DNA of 64,000 nt from SXOA01 sp046153945 (lineage in GTDB: Bacteria > Planctomycetota > Planctomycetia > Pirellulales > Pirellulaceae), in NCBI GenBank assembly GCA_046153945.1, contig JBJXFF010000024.1, positions 1 through 64,000 of the forward strand. The letters run 5' to 3'. Positions 1-8,687 of this stretch are shown in pieces. The notes under the pieces are model-generated. The model saw nothing but the letters and a program-made list of their open reading frames with translations, made no database searches and had not been told where the DNA came from. The translations under genes and the position numbers were made by a program. Every line of letters starts with the position of its first letter. Within the stretch, counting starts at the first letter, position 1.

Positions 1-74
1 ACGTCCACGGCTTTGCGTGGGCGTGGTCAGTGAATCGACGCCGCAACACGTCCACGCAAAGCCGTGGGCGTGCC
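1..74. repeat. Palindromic intergenic repeat pair
   Basis: Two units starting ACGTCCACG lie at 1-26 and 48-74. Their cores, CCACGGCTTTGCGTGG (5-20) and CCACGCAAAGCCGTGG (52-67), are reverse complements, so the pair can form a hairpin with a loop of about 31 nt. It ends about 36 bp before the start of the selenoprotein candidate. It resembles the short dispersed palindromes found elsewhere in this window; no function is evident. Confidence 0.6.
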
Positions 75-109
75 ACCCAGTTGTCGATGACCCAAGAGAT
101 AAGGCCAAT

Positions 110-700
110 ATGCATCTCAAGCTCCGCGATACCTTTGCCTTCCTCTCCCTCTGCACCCTCGCCTCCCTCCTCCCCGCCGGCGAACCCACAGTCGACAACT
201 CCACCGACAAAGCCTCGCTGCGCAAATCCTTTCTCGGCGAAACTCCCCCCGAAATCGTCAGCGAAAAGTCCCACTGGCTCGGCCCACCCCCCTACACCAA
301 GCTGGAGCAGCTTCACGGCAACGTGGTCTGGCTGCAATTCAACTTCTGAGAGAACTGCGCGTCATTCCGACATCACCTGGTCAGGTGGGAAGCAGAATAC
401 GGCAAACGGGGCCTCGTTGTGATGGAGATCTCTGGCGGCAAGCTCGCCACCTACGAGGAATCGCAGGACGACTGGAACGCCTGGAAACTCAAGCACTCCG
501 CCCTCTGGGACAAGGACAACCGCAACCACGACAACTACGGCATCGCCAGTTGGCCCACCGCCTACCTCATCGGCCAGGGCGGCAAAGTCTTCTGGGAAGG
601 CAACCCCGCTGTCAGTCTGCGGCGGGAAAAAGACCTGGCGAACTTCCGGAAACTGCTGGAATCGAAGCTCCCCACGAATTCCTCAGCCCCCCATGAATGA
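110..700 (+). CDS. Secreted thioredoxin-fold selenoprotein candidate (UxxC active site, in-frame TGA)
   Basis: Reading through the TGA at 347-349 gives one 196-residue protein; both halves are in the same frame, so no frameshift is needed. The ATG at 110 follows an AAGG about 5 nt upstream. Residues 1-24 look like a signal peptide. A thioredoxin core follows: strand NVVWLQFNF (71-79), then Sec80-Glu-Asn-Cys83 exactly where the family places CxxC, a helix, strand GLVVMEIS (101-108), and the cis-Pro segment SWPTAYLIG (147-155, Pro149) with the usual GGKVFWEG strand after it. Known family role: thiol-disulfide exchange, here presumably in the periplasm. UxxC thioredoxin-like proteins are an established selenoprotein class. 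A hairpin at 355-395 fits a bacterial SECIS. Automated callers would split this into two fragments (110-349 and about 419-700). The alternative is a Cys-to-TGA nonsense pseudogene, but the rest of the frame is intact. The Sec machinery genes are not in this window. Confidence 0.8.
355..395 (+). promoter_or_regulatory. Candidate bacterial SECIS hairpin
   Basis: The apical stem CACCT (374-378) / AGGTG (383-387) closes a GGTC tetraloop (379-382). It is extended by TTCC (365-368) / GGAA (388-391) after a 5-nt 5' bulge, and by CTGC (355-358) / GCAG (392-395) after a 6-nt 5' bulge. The loop starts 29 nt after the TGA, inside the roughly 16-37 nt window known for bacterial SECIS elements. The GGUC loop matches the apical G/U feature bound by SelB, as in E. 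coli fdhF. All of it lies within coding sequence. Confidence 0.75.
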
Positions 701-1262
701 TCCCAGGGGTGCTTGTGGATTCATAATTCACGACACATTTTTTCCGAGACTTACGTTGATTCATCTTGCCGGAATCTCTTGTCCGAACGGTTGTTCTGGC
801 AGAGGTCCTCGACGTAAGTGTGATTCACGCTCGCGATTCTGATTCACTCCTTCGGCTGAATAGTAGAACCATTTGTCAAGCGCGACTGCGGAGTACCACA
901 TCACATTGATGGCAATTAATCTTCCATTGCTACCGAATTGTCAAAGATCCAACCCTCCTGAGAGCATCCGCGCAGGGCTCCTCCCCGCTCGCTACTATTA
1001 TATACTACTGTCCAGTACTTTAATGGCACTCTCTCGCCATATTTTCCAAAATTCTCAAGAAAAGTCGGCCGCGAGCCCCCTCGCGAACCGAAGCGTTGAT
1101 AAGGCGGCGGCACAAAACATTCCAGGTGCTAAAAGGTCGCCCCAGAGCCCCTGTTGCCACGTCATCCTGCCGCACCACGACTTTCGGGTCAAAACCTCCA
1201 CCCTCGTGGCTCGCCAGAGGATTGGCGGCCTACTTTGGTCGCTCCATGCGATAATCGTCCTC
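701..1262. other. Gene-poor stretch between convergent genes
   Basis: The stretch lies between the stop of the selenoprotein candidate and the stop of the DUF202 gene. Short open frames here have no recognisable composition or motif. It is less GC-rich than the flanks. I see no RNA gene, terminator or repeat that I can support. Confidence 0.5.
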
Positions 1263-1706
1263 TCAACTCCAAACCAGAAGAAGCATCGATAGGGCGCTGC
1301 CAAGGACAACCACCAGGAGCGAGATGAGGAGCGCAGGGGGGAGCCAGGGGGGCGTTGCTCCTCTGAGGCGAGCCAGGTCGCGAGACTGCTGGAGATAGGC
1401 GACCGAGGCAATCAGGAGGAAGGCAGTGGCGGCGGCGGCCAGGAAGATGCCGGAAAAATGACTGGTGGAAACCCAGTTGGTGCCGGCCAGAACCCGAGCC
1501 TCGTGCAGGGCCTCCCCACCTTTGTCGATGGCAAAGCCGGCCGAAATCAAGGTGAACGCGGTGCGGATCCAGGCGAGCTGCGTTCGGTCCAGCGCCAGTT
1601 CCGTCCGCTGCACCGCGAGGTCCACCCGCGGGTCGGCAGCCTGCTCGGCGGAAGAGCGAATCTCCGCCGCCTTGGCATTTCCCGCCGAACCCGAGTTTTT
1701 ATCCAC
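1263..1706 (-). CDS. DUF202 (YidH-like) small membrane protein
   Basis: A 147-residue protein with three hydrophobic segments in its C-terminal two thirds. The segment LALDRTQLAWIRTAFTLIS followed by AGFAI is the DUF202 signature, in which a short conserved Arg/Trp amphipathic stretch leads into the first membrane helix. The function of the family is unknown. The GTG at 1706 is chosen because GGGAGGAG sits 9 nt upstream; the longer open frame to 1808 would overlap the Gly-rich gene, which ends at 1735. With a 28-bp gap the two genes are likely co-transcribed, with DUF202 distal. Confidence 0.8.
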   Translation of the reverse strand: MDKNSGSAGNAKAAEIRSSAEQAADPRVDLAVQRTELALDRTQLAWIRTAFTLISAGFAIDKGGEALHEARVLAGTNWVSTSHFSGIFLAAAATAFLLIASVAYLQQSRDLARLRGATPPWLPPALLISLLVVVLGSALSMLLLVWS

Positions 1707-1734
1707 GCCTCGAATCTCCTCCCGGCAACCCTGC

Positions 1735-3291
1735 TTATTTCCCGGCAGCCGCGTTATCGTCCTGCGACAACCGCGTAAGCTGCCACTGCTCGGTCCGGTC
1801 CTGGCCAAAATGGATGAGGGCGGGGGCTTCGTCCTTGGTCAGGTTGTAGAGGCCGGTTTCCACGATATTTTTCGTGTTGTTGCCGACCGTGAAGGCCACG
1901 CGCTGCGTTGTTTTGTCGACGGAGCCTTGGACGAGCTGCGTTTTGTTGGTCACGGTGTCGGTATAGTTGCCCCGAATGACCCCGTCCTTGTTGACCGCCA
2001 GTTGGATGTTCACATTCGAGCCCTCAGTTCCTGTCTTGGAAAAGGCAAACACCCCCAGCGGCATCCAGTCCCCATCGGCCGGAGCGGGAGCCGCGGTGCC
2101 GGTAGCGGCGAGGTCGACGGCACCCTGATAATACTCAGCCGGAGTGCCGACATTTTGGTCGCCGACGTAGACGCTGTTGTCCTGATACGTGACGTTCGTG
2201 CCATAGTCGTAATTGACGGGCGCAGAAGCATTGAAAGAGCACCAGGCTGCTGCCGAGCCCCAGTTGGCCGTATTCCAGGCATTGTTGGCGTTCCAGCCGG
2301 CCGCGGCCCATGCGCCGGGATGAGCGGTGTACCAGCCTGCACCGTAAGCTCCGTAGCCGTTGAAGTTGCCGCGAATGGCAGCGGCTGCGCTGTAGCGGGC
2401 GGAAGGACTAATCGATCCAAAGCCGGTGCCGAAGTTGTTCTGTCCCGCCGCATATCCGGCAGCGGCTCCAGCGGCACCGGAGAATTGAGGTTGGTTTCTG
2501 TTCGCGACCGCCGCGCCGGCAGCAGCGCCTTGAGCGCCGGAATATTGCGGTTGATTGCGATTAGCCGCAGCGGCTCCAGCAGCCGCGCCTTGAGCGCCGG
2601 AGTAATTGGATTGATTGCGATTCGAGGCGGCGGCCCCCGCGGCAGCACCTTGAGCGCCAGAATAGTTTGGCTGATTCCGATTGGATGCGGCCGCACCCGC
2701 GGCAGCGCCGCCATGCGGCATTCCTTCGTCCGAAGGCATCCCGAGAAAATTATTAAGTTGGCCGCGACTTGGGGACTGGCCCGCTCCGCCTTCACCGCGA
2801 TTGAAGCCACCTGCACCAGCACCACCAAAACCACCAGCACCACCAAAACCACCTGCACCACCAAAACCACCTGCACCAGCACCACCAAATCCGCCGGCAC
2901 CTCCTGGCCCGCCGCGCTCGCCACCACCAAATCCGCCTGCTCCGCCAAAACCGCCCGCACCTCCAGGGCCACCGCGGCCTCCCCCCCCTGCCCCACCACC
3001 AAATCCACCGCCGCCGCCCGGTCCGCCTCGCTCACCTCCGCCGAATCCACTTCCACCACCCGGCCCCCCGCGTCCCCCTCCACCTGCTCCGCCGCCAAAT
3101 CCACCGCCCCCTCCGGGTCCGCCGCGGCCTCCACCACCTCCCGCTCCGCCGCCAAATCCACCACCTCCTCCAGGTCCGCCGCGGCCTCCGCCACCTCCCG
3201 CGCCGCCGGCCCCGCGGCCAAAGACGTCACATGTCAATAAAAGTCCGGTGACTAACAGAAGCACTAGCGGAATGAAGCGGCGAAGTGTCAT
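1735..3291 (-). CDS. Secreted glycine-rich repeat protein
   Basis: A 518-residue protein with a signal peptide (LRRFIPLVLLLVTGLLLTC, then a cut near VFG/RG). Residues about 28-170 are almost entirely Gly with Arg, Pro and Phe in GGxGG and RGGPGG units. Four tandem repeats of about 21 residues follow (GAQGAAAG-A-x-NRNQPxYS type, DNA about 2480-2700), then a Tyr/Trp/Asn-rich stretch with many alanines (DNA about 2200-2460). A compact C-terminal domain (about 400-510) begins DGDWMPLGVFAF and contains alternating short strands. The ATG at 3291 has AGGA about 9 nt upstream; an in-frame TTG at 3312 is less likely. Only the C-terminal part looks globular and may be the functional module. The function is unknown; a structural or surface role is inference. 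Confidence 0.75.
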   Translation of the reverse strand: MTLRRFIPLVLLLVTGLLLTCDVFGRGAGGAGGGGGRGGPGGGGGFGGGAGGGGGRGGPGGGGGFGGGAGGGGRGGPGGGSGFGGGERGGPGGGGGFGGGAGGGGRGGPGGAGGFGGAGGFGGGERGGPGGAGGFGGAGAGGFGGAGGFGGAGGFGGAGAGGFNRGEGGAGQSPSRGQLNNFLGMPSDEGMPHGGAAAGAAASNRNQPNYSGAQGAAAGAAASNRNQSNYSGAQGAAAGAAAANRNQPQYSGAQGAAAGAAVANRNQPQFSGAAGAAAGYAAGQNNFGTGFGSISPSARYSAAAAIRGNFNGYGAYGAGWYTAHPGAWAAAGWNANNAWNTANWGSAAAWCSFNASAPVNYDYGTNVTYQDNSVYVGDQNVGTPAEYYQGAVDLAATGTAAPAPADGDWMPLGVFAFSKTGTEGSNVNIQLAVNKDGVIRGNYTDTVTNKTQLVQGSVDKTTQRVAFTVGNNTKNIVETGLYNLTKDEAPALIHFGQDRTEQWQLTRLSQDDNAAAGK

Positions 3292-3371
3292 GGAGATATT
3301 CCTGAATTTCAAAGGGGTTGTGCGTCTTAAGTCGTGAGCGATCTGTGGAAGAATACGGAAGTGTCGGGCAA

Positions 3372-4364
3372 CTACTTGGTCTGGCGCTTGAGCACCACTT
3401 CGTCCGTATCGGGGAGCGACTGGCCCCCAATGGTCCGGTCGACGGACTGCCAGACATAGGCGTTGTTATCCATACGAGTCAGCAGATTGACGGCGGTCGT
3501 ATTCAGGCCGCTCCCGGAAATGCCGCTGATCTCCGCCGACCAGCCATTTTCGCGCGGCGACCAGACACCGACGGCGAAGCCACCGTCGGAGCTGAAATTC
3601 CACGACTGCACATGGTCACCCTGCGGGTTGTGGCCGATGATCTGGACCCCTGAAGTCTTGGTTTGGTCGGCATGCGTCACGGTATAGGTCCGCTCGACAA
3701 AGCTCTTGTTCGCCACCCAGCGGCAGACCGATTCCGTTTTGGCCCCGTGCTCTTCGGCCACCCAGGTTCCGATGAGAAACTCCAAATCGTTCACCTTGTT
3801 GTAAGCGGACTGGGTCTCGATGCGAGTGTCCCGGACCGTGGACATCAGCCACTTGCCGCCAACCTTCACATGCACCGCGGTGTACTTGCTATAGGCGGGT
3901 GATCCGGCAGGAGCAGGATCCAAAATCGCGCGGCCATCTTCAATGGCGGCACTATCGCTGAGCAGCCGCAGGGAATCGATGACGATTTTCAGCTTCAGAC
4001 CTTTGCTGGCCGCCAGGACCGCCGAATACTGCTTCTCGATGGCGTTGCGGCCTGAGAAGAGTTGCCCGGAATCGGCCGTGTAGTCTCCGTCTTCCGTCCA
4101 ATGAGCCGCGACGGCTTTGGCATTGCCGGAATTGAAGGCCGTTTCAAATTCGACGGCTGCCCGGCGAATAGCGGCCAGGTCGGCGTCTTTCGCTGCCGCA
4201 GCGGGCGTTGCGGCAGCGCTACTGGCAGCAGCGGCGGGCGCGGCGGCAGCCACCGGCTTCGCCTCTTTAGTATCAGTCGGCGATTGGGCGACGGCGGTCG
4301 CAGCAACACAACACAGAACCAGATTCAGGCCAACAAGGTTGCAGACTCTCATGTGCTGTCTCAT
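3372..4364 (-). CDS. Secreted SnoaL/DUF4440-like protein with second C-terminal domain
   Basis: A 330-residue protein with a signal peptide (VCNLVGLNLVLCCVAATAVAQ) and an Ala/Pro linker. An NTF2-like domain follows (about 60-185), recognised by IRRAAVEFETAFNSGNAKAV, then AAHWTEDGDYTADSGQ and KYTAVHVKVGGKWLM, the pattern of SgcJ/EcaC-type DUF4440 proteins. The C-terminal half (about 190-330, DLEFLIGTWVAEE... VWQSVDRTIGGQ) looks like a lipocalin or heme-binding-type beta domain of the 'LIGTW' kind, as in secreted proteins that measure ligand or substrate. An alternative ATG lies at 4352; neither start has a strong ribosome site. A 59-bp gap separates its stop codon from the Gly-rich gene on the same strand. 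No catalytic residue can be assigned. Confidence 0.7.
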   Translation of the reverse strand: MRQHMRVCNLVGLNLVLCCVAATAVAQSPTDTKEAKPVAAAAPAAAASSAAATPAAAAKDADLAAIRRAAVEFETAFNSGNAKAVAAHWTEDGDYTADSGQLFSGRNAIEKQYSAVLAASKGLKLKIVIDSLRLLSDSAAIEDGRAILDPAPAGSPAYSKYTAVHVKVGGKWLMSTVRDTRIETQSAYNKVNDLEFLIGTWVAEEHGAKTESVCRWVANKSFVERTYTVTHADQTKTSGVQIIGHNPQGDHVQSWNFSSDGGFAVGVWSPRENGWSAEISGISGSGLNTTAVNLLTRMDNNAYVWQSVDRTIGGQSLPDTDEVVLKRQTK

Positions 4365-4614
4365 CAAGGGTGATGCGCGGCCATGCGCTAGGTAAGAATC
4401 AAGAGGGGCCGGCTGAAGATCCTCAAGACCTCTCGGTAAGCCACGCGAACGCCGGCATATCAAGGGTGAATTGGTAGTATAGAACTCGAATTTCCCAGGT
4501 GCAATTGACCCCAGCCAAAAAATGGCCAATCTACGTCAGGAATTCACGGCAAGTTCGCCTCGGAAAACCTGCCGGGCGTCGCCGGGTGATTTCCCGCCAC
4601 AGCCGACGTTGCCT

Positions 4615-4977
4615 TTAATTTACATTCGGCGTCGGTTTTCGTAATAAAACGGTGACGCACCATACGGCCATGACCCCGTGAACCACTACCCCTGGCCACA
4701 ATAAAATACCGACTAGCGGCGAGAAGATGCCGGAGCTTCCCAGCGTGACTACCGCGCCGAGATTGTAAACCACCATCGCGCCAATAATCCCTTTGGCAGC
4801 GCGACTCTGCCCGTCGTACTGCGCGAACCAGTTCGCCATCCCCAGCGCCAATAGGGCCACACCCGTAACTCGTCCCAGCGTCACTGCCGCGGACCCTTCC
4901 AGGGGAGCACCCAGCAGCATCACCGCGCATGCCGACGGGAAAATCAAAAGCGCCGCGCCGGCTCCCGCTTCGAGCAA
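4615..4977 (-). CDS. Small four-helix membrane protein
   Basis: About 120 residues, mostly hydrophobic, with about four membrane helices (LLIFPSACAVMLLG; VTGVALLALGMANWFAQ; GIIGAMVVYNLGAVVTLG; LLWPGVVVHGVMAVWCVTVLL). The opening 'LLEAGAGAALLIFPS' is typical of a small uncharacterised membrane family. The start is uncertain: TTG at 4977 is the first standard codon, but the frame continues upstream through IKPLLLVTA, which looks like real protein, so a rarer ATT start near 5004 is possible. It follows the DUF2252 gene on the same strand. Confidence 0.6.
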   Translation of the reverse strand: MLEAGAGAALLIFPSACAVMLLGAPLEGSAAVTLGRVTGVALLALGMANWFAQYDGQSRAAKGIIGAMVVYNLGAVVTLGSSGIFSPLVGILLWPGVVVHGVMAVWCVTVLLRKPTPNVN

Positions 4978-5057
4978 TGCAGTTACTAACAGCAGCGGTT
5001 TAATTGGCGGAATTCCCGAGTCGATTTGAAAGTTCGAAAAGCTTGTTGCGTCCGCAG

Positions 5058-6551
5058 CTACTCTGCCAACGCCACGACCTTCCCCTCACGGACAGCCGCG
5101 ACGAGCGCCGCATGGTCCCGCTCGGTCTGGTCCCCATAGGCTTCGGCGAAACTGGCGAGCGCGGCGGCGAAGACGTCGGATTTGCCAATGTATCCGGCAA
5201 TCTTGGCGATGTCGCCGGTGCGGGCGTGCGCCCGAGCCAACAGGGCTCCGCAGACCCACCCCCAAAACTCGAAGGGCTCGCCGGTGAGGAACTCGACCGG
5301 CATCGACGCCTTGAGATTTTTCATCTGCCGCACGAAGTAGTGCCGGCCGTCCATGGTCGTGTAGCCGAGCAGCGGATCACCGAGTGATTGCAAGGCACGC
5401 TGCGTGGCAACAACGCGGTGCCCTTCGTGGTCAATTCGGAAGGTCACCTCCGGCAAATAAGGAGCGTGAGCCGGCTTGACTGCCTCTTTGACTTGCAGAA
5501 ACAACGGATCGTTATCGCCATTGCCAATCAGCAGCACGAGGTAAGCCCGCAGGCCGACGCTTCCCACGCCCACGACCCGGTGACAAACGTCCGCGACCGA
5601 ATAACGACGGAGCATGATCCGGTAAGCTGGCGGCAGCGTCTCGGCGTAATCAACCAGCGACGCGATCACCTTCCGCCGCGTCTCCTCGTCGATGCTGGTA
5701 AGAATAGGCGGGTCGGGAACGAACTTCCAACTGCCGTCCGTCTCTTGCCGAGCAACTTTCTTCAGCAGCGCGTCGTTATGCGTCCGCTGAGCTTTCGTCA
5801 GCACTTTTTTGACGACTGCCCGAAACTTATTGCCGATCTTGATTCCCACCTGCTGGAGTACGGCAGCGTTCCGGTCCAAATCGGCGTAGGCGAACAGCGA
5901 CCATGTTTCCAAAATCCCCAATTTCATCAGCCGCTGGACATTCAGGGTGTACCCGCCGGCGCACCGCATCACGGCTGAATGCCTTTCTTCGGCATCGAGG
6001 CCATTCTCGCGGCCTGCCACGTTGACGCTGGCGACCAGTCGCTTCAGGTCCCATTCCCACGGTCCGATTGTGGCCTCGTCGAAATCGTTGATGTCGATGA
6101 CCACATCTCGCTGCGGGGTTCCATAGAGCCCAAAGTTGTTGATATGCGCGTCGCCGTCCATTACAACCTGCGGCCCACTGATGGGGGTCTTCGCCAAATC
6201 CCCCGCCATGACCGCGCACGCCCCACGCAAAAACGCAAACGGCGACGCCGCCATCCGCCCCATCCGGAGCGGCACCAGGCTTTCCTCGCGCCCGGCGTTG
6301 CTCGCCAGCACGGTCGCCACCGCTTCCGCTCGATCCACAGCGGGGGTCCAAGTTCCATGCAACTCACGGGGCACCAGATCCCGCAGACTCTTTCCCTGCT
6401 GATAGCGAACTTCCCACGCGTCCAACTTCCATGCCGGATTATACGGAGCCGTCGTTTGCCAGAATTCTCGCAGCCCCTCTAAGGGAGTCGGCAAGGCCGT
6501 CGGAGTGGAGTTAACCTTTGGCGTTGGCAATCCGGACGATTCTTGAGCCAT
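5058..6551 (-). CDS. DUF2252 family protein (kinase-like fold)
   Basis: A 497-residue protein over the full length of the DUF2252 family. The diagnostic core is near residues 130-180: VVMDGDAHINNFG, followed by VVIDINDFDEATIGPWEWD. By analogy with aminoglycoside-phosphotransferase and protein kinase folds, these are the HxxN catalytic loop and the metal-binding D-x-D segment. PFAFLRGACAVMAGD is the usual N-terminal signature. There is no signal peptide, so it is probably cytoplasmic. The substrate of the family is not established. The ATG at 6551 gives the MAQESSG start; an upstream in-frame start at 6593 adds residues unlike the family. Confidence 0.85.
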   Translation of the reverse strand: MAQESSGLPTPKVNSTPTALPTPLEGLREFWQTTAPYNPAWKLDAWEVRYQQGKSLRDLVPRELHGTWTPAVDRAEAVATVLASNAGREESLVPLRMGRMAASPFAFLRGACAVMAGDLAKTPISGPQVVMDGDAHINNFGLYGTPQRDVVIDINDFDEATIGPWEWDLKRLVASVNVAGRENGLDAEERHSAVMRCAGGYTLNVQRLMKLGILETWSLFAYADLDRNAAVLQQVGIKIGNKFRAVVKKVLTKAQRTHNDALLKKVARQETDGSWKFVPDPPILTSIDEETRRKVIASLVDYAETLPPAYRIMLRRYSVADVCHRVVGVGSVGLRAYLVLLIGNGDNDPLFLQVKEAVKPAHAPYLPEVTFRIDHEGHRVVATQRALQSLGDPLLGYTTMDGRHYFVRQMKNLKASMPVEFLTGEPFEFWGWVCGALLARAHARTGDIAKIAGYIGKSDVFAAALASFAEAYGDQTERDHAALVAAVREGKVVALAE

Positions 6552-6639
6552 AGCGGATCTCGAAGTGAAAATAACGCGGGCCGCACCCAACAAGGCGACG
6601 GGGTGCGGCCCAAACGGATTTAGCTGGCGTTCTATCAGC

Positions 6640-8445
6640 TTACTTGCCCGAATGCGCCTTTACAGCCGCCTCAATCTGTGCCTTCACGGCGTCCAGGTTG
6701 AAGCTGGCCCCCTTTTGCAAAGGTGGATATTCGATGGCGGTCTTGGCCAACGTCGCCACTTCTTCCTGGACGAACACAAATCGCCAGAACTCATACATGT
6801 ACCACTCTTGAAAGAAGCCCTGGGCTCCATCCAGCGTCCCGTTGGCGGGAAACCCTAAGCGTTCGAAGGGATCCAGACGCAGGTTGGTGATAGTCGGCGC
6901 GTCCACATGAATCTTGTTGCCGAGCCACCCGGTCGGTTGCTCGATGAAGCGGTACTTGAAATCGTTGATGCGAACCGCACCGAGGGTGCTTTCCCCAAAG
7001 TAGAAGATTTCGTGGCGCTTCGAGGAGCCCTTGCCGGTGATCAGGTCCAACTGGTTGTAGCTGTCGAGGTGATTCTTGTAGGTCTTGTCCCCAATCTTCT
7101 TCCCCTTCAGTAGTTCGTCCTTGACGTTCGGGTTGCCGGCGGCGGCGACGAGCGTCGGGAACCAGTCGAGTCCCGAGAAAATACCGTTCTCCACCGTGTT
7201 CGCCGGCACATGGCCTGGCCAGCGGATCATCGCGGGGGCGCGGAACCCGCCTTCGTAGATCGTTCCCTTTTGTCCCTTGAACGGCGTGTTGCCGCCGTCC
7301 GGCCAGGTGAACGTCTCAGTGCCATTGTCAGTGGTGAAGATCACGATCGTGTTTTCGTCCTCCCCCATTTCCTTGAGCTTCGCCATCGTGTCACCAACGA
7401 TGTCATCAAGTTGGGCCATGCCCGCTTCCTGCAATGACCAGCCATTCTTTGAATTCCGCATCTTCTCATACTTGTCCGAGAGGTGCGTGACGACGTGCAT
7501 GCGGGTCGGATTGAGCCAGAGGAAGAACGGCTTGCCTTCGGCCTTGGCTTTGTCGAGAAACTTGTAGGAAAGGTCGCGAATTTCGTCATCCACGGTCTCC
7601 ATCCGCTTGGGATAGAGCGTCCCCGCGTCTTCGATCTTCTGCTTGCCGATCTTGCCCCACCGGGGCATCACGGTTGCGTCGTCCTTATCAGTCGCCCACG
7701 AATGAACCATGTTCCGCGGCCCGACCCGGTTTAGCAGCTCTTGCGGGTAGCCTGGGTGCGCGGGATCTTCCATCGCGTCCAGGTGATACAGATATCCGAA
7801 GAACTCGTCAAATCCGTGAACGGTGGGGAGGAATTCGTTGAGATCCCCCAAGTGATTCTTTCCAAATTGGCCTGTCGCGTAGCCCAGGTCTTTGAGTGCC
7901 GAGGCCATGGAACAAGCCTCGGCAGGAATTCCGGTCTTGGCTCCCGCCTGGCCGACTGTCGTCATTCCCGTGCGGATTGGGAGTTGCCCGGTGATGAATG
8001 CCGCGCGGCCCGCGGTGCAACTCGCCTCGGCGTAGTAATCGGTGAACAGCATTCCCTCTTTGGCGAGTTGGTCCAGATGGGGCGTCCGCCCCGCCATCAT
8101 GCCACGGTGATAAGCGCCAATGTTCCAAACGCCAATGTCGTCACCCATGATGACAACGATATTCGGCTTTTTGCCCGGCGCTGCGCGAGTCGCCGACTGA
8201 GCGGCTGCCTTCTTGCCTTCGGCTTGAGCCAACAGAGCATCCTGGGTGAATCCCTTTTCACCACTCGCGAGCGCGGCTTCCCGCAAGAGCGGATTTGACG
8301 CGGATTTGACGGCGACTGGTTGCTCCACCGTCGGATCAGCGGCGGCCCGTTGCAGCGGGTCAAACCGGGCGGTCGCTGCCGCCAGGCCGAGCATGACGCC
8401 CAGCCCCATGCAAAGGAGGTATTGAAACGGTCGATTCTTTAACAT
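6640..8445 (-). CDS. Secreted arylsulfatase-type sulfatase
   Basis: A 601-residue protein with an N-terminal hydrophobic anchor or signal (FQYLLCMGLGVMLGLAAATA). The sulfatase domain opens with KPNIVVIMGDDIGVWNIGAY (metal-binding Asp pair). The formylglycine motif is CTAGR with Cys143 (codon 8017-8019), a CxAGR variant of the classical CxPSR. TTDNGTETFTWPDGG supplies the C-terminal metal-binding Asp-Asn, and GTIYEGGFRAPAMIRWPG is the typical activating loop. Family role: hydrolysis of sulfate esters after Cys-to-formylglycine modification, usually in the periplasm; the substrate is unknown. AGGA lies 8 nt before the ATG at 8445. The neighbours do not suggest a polysaccharide locus. Confidence 0.92.
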   Translation of the reverse strand: MLKNRPFQYLLCMGLGVMLGLAAATARFDPLQRAAADPTVEQPVAVKSASNPLLREAALASGEKGFTQDALLAQAEGKKAAAQSATRAAPGKKPNIVVIMGDDIGVWNIGAYHRGMMAGRTPHLDQLAKEGMLFTDYYAEASCTAGRAAFITGQLPIRTGMTTVGQAGAKTGIPAEACSMASALKDLGYATGQFGKNHLGDLNEFLPTVHGFDEFFGYLYHLDAMEDPAHPGYPQELLNRVGPRNMVHSWATDKDDATVMPRWGKIGKQKIEDAGTLYPKRMETVDDEIRDLSYKFLDKAKAEGKPFFLWLNPTRMHVVTHLSDKYEKMRNSKNGWSLQEAGMAQLDDIVGDTMAKLKEMGEDENTIVIFTTDNGTETFTWPDGGNTPFKGQKGTIYEGGFRAPAMIRWPGHVPANTVENGIFSGLDWFPTLVAAAGNPNVKDELLKGKKIGDKTYKNHLDSYNQLDLITGKGSSKRHEIFYFGESTLGAVRINDFKYRFIEQPTGWLGNKIHVDAPTITNLRLDPFERLGFPANGTLDGAQGFFQEWYMYEFWRFVFVQEEVATLAKTAIEYPPLQKGASFNLDAVKAQIEAAVKAHSGK

Positions 8446-8687
8446 GGGGCTGTTCCTGAGAGGAGTCGGAAAGGAGACCGGCAACGAAGTTTCAAGGCGC
8501 TCGCCAGACTGGCACGCACGATAGCGTGCCTAGGTGAAGTTTCGACGAAGAGTTGTCTCGCGATTGGGCGACGGTCAACCCTGGAGAGAGCAGGAGCGAG
8601 TGCCTTAGATGTGCCAATATAGCGATTGCCAGGGCGCAAGTGGAAGCGTAGTGCCGCGGCGTACTCGGTCCGCGCCTCGATTCCCCG

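Noticed and set aside
347..349. TGA as a frameshift or sequencing-gap artefact
   Set aside because: Both sides are in the same frame and continue the same fold, so an indel cannot explain it; a base substitution is still possible, but the SECIS-like hairpin favours Sec.
873..1292. 139-codon plus-strand frame after the selenoprotein candidate
   Set aside because: No ribosome site, composition unlike the neighbours, and no motif; it overlaps the 3' end of the DUF202 gene in antisense.
1465..3240. 591-codon plus-strand open frame
   Set aside because: Antisense shadow of the Gly-rich gene; its translation is Ser/Thr/Ala/Pro low complexity produced by the GC-rich repeats on the other strand.
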